Below, piece by piece: positions 32,030 through 42,740 of a stretch of 64,000 bases of DNA. Source of the stretch: Heligmosomoides polygyrus polygyrus (lineage: Eukaryota; Nematoda; Chromadorea; Rhabditida; Heligmosomidae); the NCBI GenBank assembly GCA_947396885.1, contig OX377204.1, positions 24,559,706-24,623,705 of the forward strand, written 5' to 3'. Numbering within the stretch: position 1 is the stretch's first letter; every line of letters begins with the position of its first letter. The translations under genes were made by a program, and so were the position numbers. The notes beneath the pieces are model-generated. The model saw nothing but the letters and a program-made list of their open reading frames with translations. It did not search any database and was not told the DNA's origin.

Positions 32030-32302
32030 TCATTGCAACAGTGCATCTCTCCGTATGTATTTTATGAGGAACTCTTCATTATTCATTGAAGAACGATATC
32101 TTGCATAATATTCTTGAATGGCAGAAGCAGTGTGTGGAGCCGAGGTCATGAAAAGAATAGGATTTGCAAACACAACCCTGTGTTTGGGTGTGCGCGTTTC
32201 AGCTAACATAGCAATTGCTGAGTTACACCGCTTTTTTACCTTTTCTAGATGCTTCTCAAAAAGCTTCCTTGTATCTCCAAAAACTGCTCGCAAAATGCAA
32301 TG
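32030..32302 (-). CDS. Possible terminal exon of an unrecognised host gene
   Basis: On the minus strand the acceptor GCTTATTTAG opens a 90-codon frame ending in TGA at 32030. It encodes HCILRAVFGDTRKLFEKHLE, continues with KKRCNSAIAMLAETRTPKHR and ends YIRRDALLQ. Amphipathic helices and normal residue composition make it look like real protein. No relative exists in the window, no upstream exon was found within 1 kb, and I do not recognise the family. It could also be the end of a decayed transposon. Confidence 0.4.
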   Translation of the reverse strand, partial: HCILRAVFGDTRKLFEKHLEKVKKRCNSAIAMLAETRTPKHRVVFANPILFMTSAPHTASAIQEYYARYRSSMNNEEFLIKYIRRDALLQ

Positions 32303-34599
32303 CTAAATAAGCAGGCATTCACACCGTTTTAGAAATATTTGGCTTAAAAAATCAGTTTTGGTATTTTATCGACAACCTGTAGCTGTAACGAGTCTCTATT
32401 CTTTTGAATCTAATTTCTTCCTTTCATCACAAGAAGGAAATATTTGTACTCGGAAATTTAGAGTGTGAACTCTGCACTTTCCTAAAACTTCTATTATAAT
32501 GCCCTACACATTTAGTTTCGACGCTTATTCCACTGTTACTGCATCTGGAATTTTTTGTTTCCTGCAATGTTAGCCACATTTAATAAGGCAAAAATATAAT
32601 AAATATTTGTTCACAGACGTTTCTTATTGGTCAAGATATAGTGCGATAGGAGCCTAAGGAAAGCAGAACCGGAAACGGTGTTTGACAAAGGCTCTACCCC
32701 ATCTCTAGAGTAGGGTAGAGCTTTTCACAACCTCTTCCACTAAACCGGTTTTCGTAAATGCCGAGTAGCACATGAAATTCAACCGCTCACCCTCGTTGAC
32801 CTCTGAGGACTTGCTTACCAATTTGGAATGAAGAGTTATGAAAGCTGTCATTCGCTAAATGATATAATTCTGTCCTGTCTACCCTCCTATCCACTCTTGT
32901 AAGTCACAGAAGGTCACAGATAGTGCTCAAATGTCTCACTATCCATATAATCCAGGATAAACCCAATCATGAATCCGCCCTCAGTTCTCGTTCACGTGAT
33001 CAGTCGGCTCAGGGAGACGTGCTTCGTGCACTGCTCTTCGTAGCTTGTTGCGTTCTGAATCCCTCAGTTCACACCACCGGATCCTTGGTTCCATCCTTAA
33101 AGTTGGATTTCTTGAGTAGTCTTATGCTAATGTCGGCTTCCAAGGATCTTAGCTGTGACGCTACATCTTATCCCGGACTTTCATATCACAAACGGTTTTT
33201 AGGTATGTGGACGTGGACGGTTTTCGCACCAGAATGTGGACGACTTCCGTCCTTCTTCCTTCGCTAGCATAAGTCACCTTCTCGTTCCCTCGCAAAGAAG
33301 GTACTACAAACCAGTTCACGGCGAGAATTCTTTCTCTTTCTGGGTTAATCAGGCTGATCCATTCACCTCCTGAATCCCTTTTGCTCCTTCTCTGCCAGTC
33401 CTCAAGTTCACCCGTTCACGTCCCCTGCTACGGATAGATAGTTGCCTTCTTGTACGGACCTCATGGCCTCACGGTACTGTATTTCCAGTCGAGACCTATT
33501 GCTGCTATTCGCCTTCCCGCCTTCTTTACGCGCTCTGGCCGCTTCCTGTCGAAAAAGGCTAGAGCGCGAGAGGCTACCGGCGCCGAATCGGAGCGAAATC
33601 AATAACGGCGGCAGCAACGATGCGAGTCATTATTGTCGCCGCCAGCCCCCGCCGCTCGCCGCCGACGGCGAGCTCCGCGTCTCTGCCCTATAGTTAAGGA
33701 CCGGGCCGTGGCGTTGCCGCAGAAGTGTGTGGCGCAATTTAGAGTTCATGGACTCCTACTTTAGTATCATCTACAATGATGTTAACTAAAATAAAGTAAG
33801 ATTCGTTGATGAAACTAGATGACCTAACAGGCATAAAGTATGGAGACAAATATGTCAATTCCGCCTTTAGCCCTTAATTTAAAATTTACTTGATCAGCTT
33901 GATTCCGCTTCCTATTGAGAGGGTTATATATTTCTTGTATGTGACTAAATTGAAGTTTCTTTTAACCGTCGAAAAACACGTGCATTCTACATTCTACAAG
34001 GCTCCCTCCTACTACACTCGCCGAATAGAGTGATAACGGGTGCAGCACTTGGCCGGGAACCTCTTTTCATCCTTATTGCGACTGAACGTAGTCATCAGAA
34101 CAAAAAATTCAAGTAAATTGTGAATTATTTAGGAAGTATTATTCAACCTTAGCAACTAATATAATATTAAATGAAAAATTTGCAACATCGAGTACTCATC
34201 TGCCAAAGTTAAGCAGTTCGCTACAATAACGTTTTGGCTGGTGATCAACGACGTAAGCTGCTATTTCATTTGAAACAGTTTTTCTTAAATGAAATAGATT
34301 CATAGAAAAAGATTGAAATAGATTGAAGTTCAGTGGCATGTAATTTGATGGTTAATTATTGAAGAAACGATTTGAGAAAACCAAGAAACACACAATGCCT
34401 TAATCTACGGCAAAGATAAGACAATCTGGCACAACTTTATATAAAGTTGAAAATCATATGACTTCGCTGTCAGTAACACCCGCCCCCTTACGTTGTATAG
34501 GAGCCCCGACCCCAAGAGAGCTCGAAAATACGATACCCCCAGAGACATGCATAGCGGAATTCCGCCACCTTTTTAATGACGGCCTCGGTTCGAAACGCA
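32303..34599. other. Unassigned sequence, GC-rich island at 33540-33720
   Basis: No gene was recognised. 33590-33680 is GC-rich and partly self-complementary (AACGGCGGCAGC and GTCGCCGCC). The rest is ordinary AT-rich DNA. Confidence 0.35.
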
Positions 34600-34726
34600 T
34601 GTGTGCGCGCCGACAGGTTCATCGTGGCGATAAGTACAGGGATGTCTGCGGGCTCCACGTATCGACCCACAGCCACTGTACGGCTATCCCTGTACGAATC
34701 GCCACGGTGAACCTGTCGACGCGCCT
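34600..34726. repeat. Imperfect hairpin with arms of about 45 bp
   Basis: The left arm GCGCGCCGACAGGTTCATCG, GGCGATAAGTACAGGGAT pairs with ATCCCTGTACGAATCGCC, ACGGTGAACCTGTCGACGCG on the right. The loop is about 40 bases. The arms encode related short peptides on the two strands (VLIATMNLSART and VRIATVNLSTRL). Confidence 0.7.
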
Positions 34727-35529
34727 TTTTCTCGTCTTTTCGTCCGGTGTTTTTTCGTCTAAATTTCCTCTTTATTTCAGGAGAAAGACTGCAGTAGCCA
34801 CAGTAGGGGGTTCATTTCATGTTATATTACAAGTATTCATCTCTATGTAGTGTTTCAACGTGAGTATGGAGTGGCCCCCTCATTGGGATTGAACCCTTAT
34901 CTCTACCCCGCATACCCCGCATATCCACGGATTTATTTGTTGATGAATCCGACCCCTGATGCTTTCGTAGGGATTGAGCAATCGTAAACATAATAGAGAG
35001 TGGTGAGGTTAGGAAATCATTTTTACATTTTCATGTGCCTAAGTGCAGTAGTGCTTCTTCTATACATGACTGAATTTCGTCTGGTTGGCACTATTTTCGC
35101 TTAGCAGTGCAACGTTAATTTACGTGCTTCGTCACAATTTCCTGAAATGCCTGTTTTAGGTTGCCAACTTTAAAAGAGTTAATCTCAAGACACCATTGTA
35201 AGTTCGAAGAATTACAGGATTATCTTCGCATAGAATATTGGGCGCCATGCGCGTCGGTGGGACAGCCCAAGAGCTTCGACCTCCTTGTTGTAGCACTCAA
35301 ATATAATGATGTGGATTTTGGCGCAATGCGCGTTAGGAGTAAGCCATAATCTCGGCATCCCTTTTGCTAGTCCCCTATTCCTGAAACAACGCAATAGGCT
35401 TCTTTCGCACTGCAGCAGCAATGTTTTTCCTAAAAAGACCGTTTTGCTGCAAATCGACAACAGCAGTTCTCTTCCTGAACAAGGTGTTGCGCGGTGTGGC
35501 ATTTATGCCCAATGAGCGAATGGGGAAAG
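34727..35529. other. Unassigned sequence
   Basis: Nothing recognisable was seen. Confidence 0.3.
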
Positions 35530-35687
35530 CAGCCTATTCGTGCTCAAAAAAGTATATGTCGTGGCATTTTCCACGTGTAGGACGAGTTTTTACCCGTTTA
35601 GTTGGCCCTTGACGTACCCCTTGACCTACGCCGTTCCCGCTTCAACCTGAATTGCACGTACGTACGCTTCTGTTTGTGTACAATCAC
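35530..35687 (-). repeat. Interspersed repeat E, first half of a split copy
   Basis: This is the reverse complement of 42020-42160, with shared blocks TGGCATTTTCCACGTG, TTAGTTGGCCC and GTACGTACGC-like sequence. The match stops at GTGTACAA, where the Helitron-like insertion begins, and resumes at 37166. Confidence 0.65.
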
Positions 35688-37165
35688 CATCACCATCACC
35701 ATCACCACCTATATATAAAAGAGTTTGTCCGTCGAATGATCTAACCTAGGTGAGGTACGCCGCATCACCCCAGCGAGAGCGGTCGAATGATTTAACCTAA
35801 GTGAGGTACGCTGTATCATCCACAGCGCGGTAAAAATTTTCCATTGAACGTGGGAATTGTTGCAGCATGGGAAGCACATCATTTTACTGCTTGACACGAC
35901 AGCACCTACGCGCGTTCCTGAGCGTGCAGATTCAGAAGCCGTACCGCCGACTTCGTGCCATTAGCATAAGAAGACCACTAAAGGGGTAAGAGTATAAGGG
36001 GAGACTTCGAGGGTGGAGAACTGACAGCGACAAGGAGGTAGTGACATGGAGGAAGCATCGGAATGGGGGGGGGGCGATAGGGGGATCAATGAAGAAGGCC
36101 AGGAGGAGACATCAATAAGGGTTTAGGCATTAAGGAGGGACGAGTAGGGAGTTAACAATCAGGGGGGGGGGGGCGGGAGCAGTTAAGAGGATCAGTAAGG
36201 GGATCCATTACCAGTAAGAGAGTACGGATTTAGAAGATGTGACATCGATGACACGCAATGGGCGTTCGCTCGCCGTCGTCGTGTGTGAGCGTGGGAGAGC
36301 TACTTAATTGGGGATAGTAGTAAAGAGGATTCCGAAGGGGAGGAGTTCTACCTGGAACAAGGGACCTGGAGTCGGGACAAGGACTAGGAACCAACAAGAA
36401 GCGAGCCGTAAAGGAATTCATACGGGGAACAAGGAATCTGCCATATGCATAGCCTCATCAGGCTCGACATAGCGGCGACTGCGCGCGCTTCTGAGCTTCT
36501 TAATTCGGAAGGCGGGTCTTCTGAGCTTCCGGATCCAGAACATGGGCCCTCTACGTCGCGCAACAAGCGTACTGATTCTGAATATACGTCAGCGACGTCT
36601 GCAGTTAGCATGGGAGGCCCACTAAAGATGTGGTAGAGAAGGGCATAAAGGGAACCTCTAGGGTTTACCAGGAGAGCGAGCAGGAAGGAAAGGAACAACT
36701 TGGAGAAGGGGCCAGGACGGGAAAATCAGCGAGAAAAGACCAGTAGGGGTCAAAAGTGGAAACAAAAAAGTGCGCCAGGAGTTGGGGCCGGAGGGTGGAG
36801 AACTAAAGAGGGAAGGGAAGACCAGTAAAGGCGGACCAGCAATTAGATCCAGTAAAAAGAAACGAGTGAGGGGTAACCTGGCTTCGGAAGAGATGTCAAC
36901 GATACCAGGAAACGCTAGATGTTGAGCATGAGAACGGTTGCGGAAGAGCAACCTGAGGGACAGAAGTACTGCGCAGAGCAAACCAATGGACGGTCCGGAG
37001 AGAATGTCTACGATGAAGGTGCCGAAGTGGCGAACGGCTTGATGCCGATAAAGCATGCAGCAGGTCCTAGATGTTAGCGAATTTTAAGTTTTACAAAAAC
37101 TACTTTCCATAGGTCAGTGATGCTGCAAAGTCGCGCGAAGTGCGCAATTGCGAGACGCGCCTTTA
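35688..37165 (+). mobile_element. Helitron-like non-autonomous insertion
   Basis: The intact copy of repeat E reads GTACAA-TGTAGAAA at this point. Here an insertion of about 1.48 kb separates the A and the T without duplicating bases. The insert starts TCACCATCACCATC and then CTATATATAAAAGAG. Near its right end is a 7-bp hairpin, ACGCGCC-TTTA-GGCGTGT, 10 bases or so before the border. Insertion between A and T, a TC start, no duplication and a 3' subterminal hairpin are Helitron hallmarks. The end CACTTT differs from the usual CTRR. Other copies of its right part are at 1-824 and 27540-27690. No RepHel gene is present. Confidence 0.5.
35731..35832. repeat. Two-copy 51-bp tandem repeat
   Basis: The unit GTCGAATGAT, CTAACCTAGGTGAGGTACGC occurs at 35731 and 35782 with a few substitutions, near the left end of the Helitron-like insertion. 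Confidence 0.75.
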
Positions 37166-37560
37166 GGCGTGTCGGAGCACTTTTGTAGAAAATTCCACGT
37201 TACCATATCCGACTGCTACGCTCAGGGCGATCGAAGCACAGGGGCTGCCCCCCCCCCCTCCCTCCATCCGCTCATTCCGTCAAATCTGCTTGCTAACAAG
37301 TAAAAGAAAGAAATCTGCATCATAAAAAAACGACTGCAAGAAGTTGTGCAACCCTTTGCTAGCTTTCCTCCAAAAAGCACGCAGCATGGCGTACAGTAAT
37401 ATCCTTGCCGCCCTGGCAGCGCCACTCGGACATTCGAGTTCGACGAGCCGAACAGTCTAAACCCAACCACGTCCCCTTCAACAGAGTAGCAACTGCAGTT
37501 GCAAACAGAAACTGCGGTTGCTATCCTGTTGCAACGCGACCGCGTGGCTCGAGTAGCTAT
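37166..37560 (-). repeat. Interspersed repeat E, second half of a split copy
   Basis: This is the reverse complement of 41645-42018. Both encode, in opposite directions, the same stretch ending VEGDVV, LFGSSNSNVRVALP and TTSCSRF. The TGTAGAAAATTCCACG block at the border continues the sequence broken at 35687. Confidence 0.7.
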
Positions 37561-37569
37561 TAGACATGG

Positions 37570-37800
37570 GATCCGAATCATGCATTTTCGGATATCCGGC
37601 CGGATTTATCCGGTTTCGGATTATCCGAAATCCGGCTCGGTCGAAAATTGCCCTCATCTGAATCATCCGAAGATCCGGTGTTTCTAAAATTGTCCTCATC
37701 TGAATCATCCGGAGATCCGGGGTTTTCAAAATTGCCCTCATCTGAATCATCCGAAGATCCGGGGTTTTGAAAAACGCAATGATTCGGATAAGATCGGATA
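37570..37800. repeat. 42-bp minisatellite and flanking TCCGG-rich sequence
   Basis: Three 42-bp units run from 37646 to 37771, built around CTCATCTGAATCATCCG and GATCCGGGGTTTT. As 42 is a multiple of 3, the minus strand reads as 14-residue repeats (GSSDDSDEGNFRNT and variants). Upstream is TATCCGG/ATCCGAAAT-rich sequence. A single related unit with the same flank is at 39945-40045. Confidence 0.8.
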
Positions 37801-38124
37801 AAAATCGGATAATAGGGGGTTAGCGCGTCTTGCTGGCAAACTCTGTGCCATTGATAACCTGACTTTTTCGGGCACATTTGCAATCATTTGGCGGAAATTC
37901 TCTCACAAGGGAAGGGTCTGATAACGTATATCTGAATGAGGAGAGGGAGTCATCCTATTAAATAGGAATAATCGCCACCTCTCAATTAGCATAAAATGTG
38001 TTTCATTTTTGTGTTGTGTTATGTGTTAAACACAAGGAGTGGGGGTTCTTGAAATCATAATTGAACGGCGCATCACGAATTTGGGTTCTTGTACGACCGC
38101 GATGCCTCTGCCGGCAAGCAGCTC
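37801..38124. other. Unassigned sequence
   Basis: Nothing was recognised between the minisatellite and the tRNA-like segment. Confidence 0.3.
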
Positions 38125-38200
38125 GGAGCGCAATGGGTAGTGACGATGCTTCATGGGGGAAGGTCGGGGGTTCGATCCTCATGCGCGGCTGCATTCCTGC
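38125..38200 (+). tRNA. tRNA-like segment (pseudogene or SINE head)
   Basis: An A-box-like AGCGCAATGGGTAG and a B-box-like GGTTCGATCC lie at roughly tRNA spacing. The outer ends GCAGCT and GGCTGC pair as an acceptor stem of about 6 bp. The T stem does not pair well and no clear anticodon stem was found, so a functional tRNA is unlikely. Confidence 0.3.
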
Positions 38201-39944
38201 TTTTTGAATGATTGGTTGAGATTTGAGGGATTCTGACGTCTATACCATTTTCAGATGTTTTCTGCGCATTTTCCAGCTTCACGCTGTGGTACTCAACATG
38301 ATACTGCATAAATATTCAACACCATGATACTCAGGTACAACGTGCATGAAGCAGCACTGGACACAATGGGCAGGCTATAAATGCTGCAGGCTCCTCTCAG
38401 TCTGTTTCCATACATCGGCCAATGACCTCGGGTAAATCCATCCTGCTCGGATTTTCAAAGAAGACCATGATGTGAGGTCACATGTGGTTAAAACGAGAAA
38501 GTCTGTGGATCCCGGAATTTGACCTAAACGGCATCAATACACTCTTTCTCTCATCTTTGCCTGTCATCTGGAAATAAGAGGTCTGCTGGAGGTTCTCTAA
38601 AACCTAACACCAACAAAGTCGCCGATGCTCGAGTGGTCCACTTGCTCACGCTGAAGTGTAGTCCACCTTTAGATAAGCAGCCTTCATGGGAATAACACCA
38701 ACCTGACCGAACGGATGGCTAGCATACCCAAGGACTTCGAAGCACGTCAACTTGAAGTTAATGAAGACGAACGGCTGGAAGTGGTGAAAAACCAGAAGGT
38801 TGGGAACCGCAAAATGAACTGATAGACGTGGAAAGGCTGACATGCAGTGGGCATATGATAACGTTTTCGGCTGAAACTCTTGTCTCAGAGGAAAGCAAAC
38901 GTCTTCAGTTGGATTTCGCCTATGGAGCCGATCTCATTTGTCCATATATGGAAGCAAACTGTGAGGAGCCAGTAGCCTTTATGCGCTGCTCGTATTGTGA
39001 TCAGTGCTTATGTTCCATGCAGTTTGTGTCTGTGTATCACTGATGTTAAGCGTTCATACATCGTTATGTTGAACATCTTTCCAATTGAGTTTTGGTTAAA
39101 AAACCGGTCAGTAATAAACAAGTGGCAACAAAGTTGCTCTCACGGCATACATCTGGAAACACTGCACAGCAAACATCTAAAATGGTGCAGATGTCAGAAT
39201 CGCTCAAATCAAACAATAAGTTGAAATGCTAAGATGCAGCAGCGCAGAAAAGTCGAACCCTCTACCTCCCTCTCATGGAGCAACGTCGCTATCTACTGCG
39301 CTACGAGCCGCTTGCCGGCGGCGGCATTGCGGACGTACAAGACTCCCGAACTCGTGAGGCGCCGATTCCACTGTAACTTAAGGGATCCTCTACTCCTCGG
39401 GCTTATCGAAAAAAGAAACACATTTTTAAACTAATTGAAGAGTGGCGATTATTCCTATATATGGTGGGATGACTCGCTCTCTCCGTTCAGACATACGCTT
39501 CAGACCCTTCCCTTTTCAGAGCACAAGAAATTTCATGCGGGGCGTTTCGGAATCGTTTCATTATTGTCCTTTACAAGACTTCGCTGTGCATCCCCAACTC
39601 ATCATTGAGTTGGTAATGGCTCTTTGGGGTCCTAAAGCTGTTTTCTGTTTGTTCTGGAAGCGCAAAATAGCTCTGCGGAGGGCTCCCCTCGTAAGGCAGC
39701 CAAATACGACATCTTTTACGTAGCGCTGGCGTGTCCCACTTCATTGGTGAACTAAGCTAGACCAGATATAATGTAACTGGGCATTCATGTGCCTTGCTAA
39801 CAGGGCATGTAAACACTTAATTCAAGGTGAGGCGCTCCAAGCTGCTTTACGCGCTCGTGACTTCAATTAGTCAAGGAAATAAACGCAGAGTTACTGATGT
39901 GTTCCGTTTTTAAGAGGTTGCGTGCCCCTATTATATCACTTATC
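38201..39944. other. Unassigned sequence
   Basis: Only short frames without motifs are present. 39240-39410 is richer in GC than the surroundings. Confidence 0.3.
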
Positions 39945-40045
39945 CGGTTGTATCCGAATCGAATATCCGAAATCCGGCTCGGCCGAAAATGGCGTTATCT
40001 GAATCACCCGAAGATCCGGGGTTTCTAAAATTGCCCTCATCTGGT
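39945..40045. repeat. TCCGG-rich repeat related to the 42-bp minisatellite
   Basis: It shares CGAATATCCGAAATCCGGCT, then GAAGATCCGGGGTTTCTAAA with 37600-37690, but has only about one and a half units. It may mark the ancestral form of the array. Confidence 0.65.
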
Positions 40046-40980
40046 GGTATAGCATTTGCGATATCCGAGAATGCTAATAAGTAGCGATCATACAAAGCAT
40101 AAAATGTGATGAATGGGAATCCTCCTCCATACACAAGGAATACATGAGAATAGGGAGAATAGATCATAATGAAAGTGAGAATCGAGTAAGCACACATAGA
40201 GTTTTAACCTTTAAGAATAGAGTAGAGCTCTATTCTTAAAGGTCAAAACGGAACAATAAGGATATAGAAAAATCACTGAGACAATAACAAAACTACTAGC
40301 GATACAATTACATAACAACAGACAATATGACGAACTTGATAATAAATGCAAAACAAAGAAGAAGTATAATAACAAAACCTAACAAGATGCAAATGTTTAA
40401 AAACGGCAGCAAAAAAGAAGTAAGAATGTAAGATGTGGCTGGCCGCTCCATTTTAGAAATTTAAGTTTTTCTCATTTTTTACTCATTTTTAAGTTTAAAT
40501 TTTTTAAACTTTTCTTAAGTTTCACGTTTTTAACGCTGATGAAAATACAAATGAAAAGCGAAAGCTCCTCTGCTACTACCACGTACCGACATAAATATAG
40601 ACATTTAAAAGACTGCAGAAAAGGCATGCCTAAGTTAATTACCCGTCCACACAACCAGCTCAGCGAGGACCAGAGCCATTATGACTTGCCTGCTGATGGC
40701 CATGATCATGAGGAGTCCTTGGCTGACGGCCAAAGTCAGAGGAGCGGAAATTCATCTCTGAAGTGATGAAATTCAGCTCCTCGGCTGACGGCCAAAGTCA
40801 CGAGGCTTCCTTTCCTGGAGTCCTCTATATGTTGAAAATCTAGAGGTTCAATCCTCGGTAAAAAGAAAAGCGCTTTCCTAGTCTGGAGGCGAGATCTTTG
40901 CAAAAAATGCGTTCAACAGGACTCTCTGGTAAAGAAAAAAGGAGCAGAATTAGGGGTATAGCGCCGACGGAATGCATCTA
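40046..40980. other. Unassigned sequence
   Basis: No gene was recognised. Around 40195-40245, TTTAACCTTTAAGAATAGAG and CTCTATTCTTAAAGG form a 15-bp or longer hairpin with a very short loop. 40720-40800 has a duplicated CTGACGGCCAAAGTCA block. Confidence 0.35.
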
Positions 40981-41254
40981 AGGCCCCTGTTATACTCCCG
41001 CGGGAGCTTCCGCGGATGGGCGGAAATCGCGTTGGGATCCCGCGCCGGGCCACTCGTCGCGGCCCGCCACGCCCGCCGTCCGCGGATCGCCGCCGACAGA
41101 CGACGAGAGGGGTGTTATACTTCCCGCGGAGTTCGGCGCGGGAAATGCGCTTCGATGCGACGCTAGCCGCCCCGGGATGACGACGGCCGTCCGCGGTGCA
41201 CCGTCCGTCCGCGTGCGTCCCGCGGAACCTCCCGCGGGAGTATAACAGGGGCCT
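40981..41254. mobile_element. GC-rich MITE with 26-bp perfect TIRs
   Basis: The termini AGGCCCCTGTTATACTCCCG (and CGGGAG) at 40981-41006 and their exact complement at 41229-41254 are perfect over 26 bp. The 274-bp body is GC-rich (CCGCGG and GCGCCGGG motifs) in AT-rich surroundings. An internal GTTATACTTCCCGCGGAG at 41114 is a diverged third copy of the tip. Flanking bases TAA and TAC could be a worn 3-bp duplication. No transposase was seen; the superfamily is open. Confidence 0.8.
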
Positions 41255-41599
41255 ACGTGAAACAAAACCAAACAACCCACCTGTCAGATTACTTTATGAA
41301 GCAACCTTCGTGGAAACCACTGGAACATAGTCCTCTGTCTGCATTCGATTACCATTCTAATGAATGAATTCCCTGAAAAAGCAGTTGAACAACATAGGCC
41401 TGGAAAAAGATGGCAGAGGCAAATGCCTCTAGCGAAGCGAAGGTTAGAATGATTCTCGGGGCTGCACAATGCAGACACAAATCAACGACACAGTCCAGTG
41501 GTTAAAGCATGGAAAAAAGAGAAATAGGGAATGACTGCGCCTGGATTGCAACATTGTGTTGCTAGGCTCTAACTTCTTCCTTGCGGTGCGAGCGTGTAC
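41255..41599. other. Unassigned sequence
   Basis: Nothing recognisable was seen. Confidence 0.3.
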
Positions 41600-42160
41600 G
41601 ATTGGAGCACGCTAGTCACTGCGCCCGAATAGCAACAGAGTGTTGCGAGCATCCAACAGCATCCAACAGGAGCACTGTTGCTGTTGCAACAGAATAGCAA
41701 CCGCAGCTTCTGTTTGCAAATGCAGTTGCTGTTCTGTTGAAGGAGACGTGGTTGGGTGGGGACTGTTCGGCTCGTCGAACTCGAATGTCCGAGTAGCGCT
41801 GCCAAGGCGGCAAGGGTATTACTGTACGCCATGCTGCGTACTTCTTGGAGGAAACCTAGCAAAGAGCTGCACAACTTCTTGCAGTCGTTTTTTATGATGC
41901 AGATTTCTTTTTTTCCTTGTCAACAAGCTGATTTGGCGGAATGAGCGTTAGGGGGGGGGCAGCCCATGGGGTTCGACTGCCCCGAGCGTAGCAGTTGGAT
42001 ATAATAACGTGGAATTTTCTACATTGTACACAACCTAACCCGTACGCACGTGCAAAACAGGTCGCAGCGGGAAGGACGTAGGTCAAGCGGTACGTCACGG
42101 GCCAACTAAACGTGTAAAAATTCGTCCCGCACGTGGAAAATGTCACGGCACCTACTTTTT
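41600..42160 (+). repeat. Interspersed repeat E, uninterrupted copy
   Basis: This copy shows the joined form of the two halves at 35530-35687 and 37166-37560. It contains a CAACAGCATCC duplication near 41650 and alternating GTTGC/GCAAC motifs at 41610-41740 that can pair with each other. No terminal structure was defined. Confidence 0.65.
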
Positions 42161-42740
42161 GAGTACTGATGAGCTGCCTCCCCTTCGCCAATTTTGCCGC
42201 TGTTTTCCATAATCATAGTTGGGGAGGAGGAGAAGACGGGAGTGCAATCCTAGTTGGTAGTGGCCGCTCTTGAGCTTCTCAACATAAAGAAACACAATGC
42301 CTGAGCAACACCATGTAGAAATAAATGAACTCCGCCAACCTAGTTGCCCAGAGAGACTAAGTTTCCGAATTCCTCGTCGGGAGAGTGGGAGAGTGGGACC
42401 TAAAAATGCCATTCTCGGCGCAATTCTAGTAAAACATGACCACCTCGCACCGAGAACGGATTATGTTCGAGTAGTTAAAACAGACAAAATCAGTAAAATA
42501 AAAATAGGCCAAGACGCCACCAGACAACGTTTTGGATACAGGCAAGATAACGCGTTTCACGTCATCATCTACAAACGTTCTGACCTAGTTCACAAATGTT
42601 TTATCTCATGTTTTCTGTGTTATTTATTTTGATTTCGTTACAAAATTAACTTTTTGCCGCAAATAAGCTCGACGGTGTCAGCTTTTATTCAATGGATACT
42701 CACCTTAGTAAGAAGCCACATGTGTGTCCATTTATTTTAT
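42161..42740. other. Unassigned sequence
   Basis: An open frame of about 110 codons at 42297-42632 has no recognisable motif and is not counted as a gene. Confidence 0.3.

Noticed and set aside
35690..35832. A CRISPR array in the CACCAT and 51-bp repeats
   Set aside because: There are only two 51-bp units, adjacent and without spacers, in a eukaryotic genome. It is a tandem duplication.
37222..37581. Open frame of 119 codons with a Cys-rich look
   Set aside because: It lies in repeat E, and the same peptide appears in the other copy at 41640-41897. It is a by-product of the repeat.
37646..37771. The 42-bp repeat as a CRISPR array
   Set aside because: The units are directly adjacent with no unique spacers.
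38125..38200. A functional tRNA gene
   Set aside because: Box-like motifs are present, but the T stem pairs poorly and no clear anticodon arm could be drawn. It is kept only as tRNA-like.
42297..42632. Open frame of 111 codons as a gene
   Set aside because: It has no motif, no splice context and no relative. Charged residues alone are not enough.
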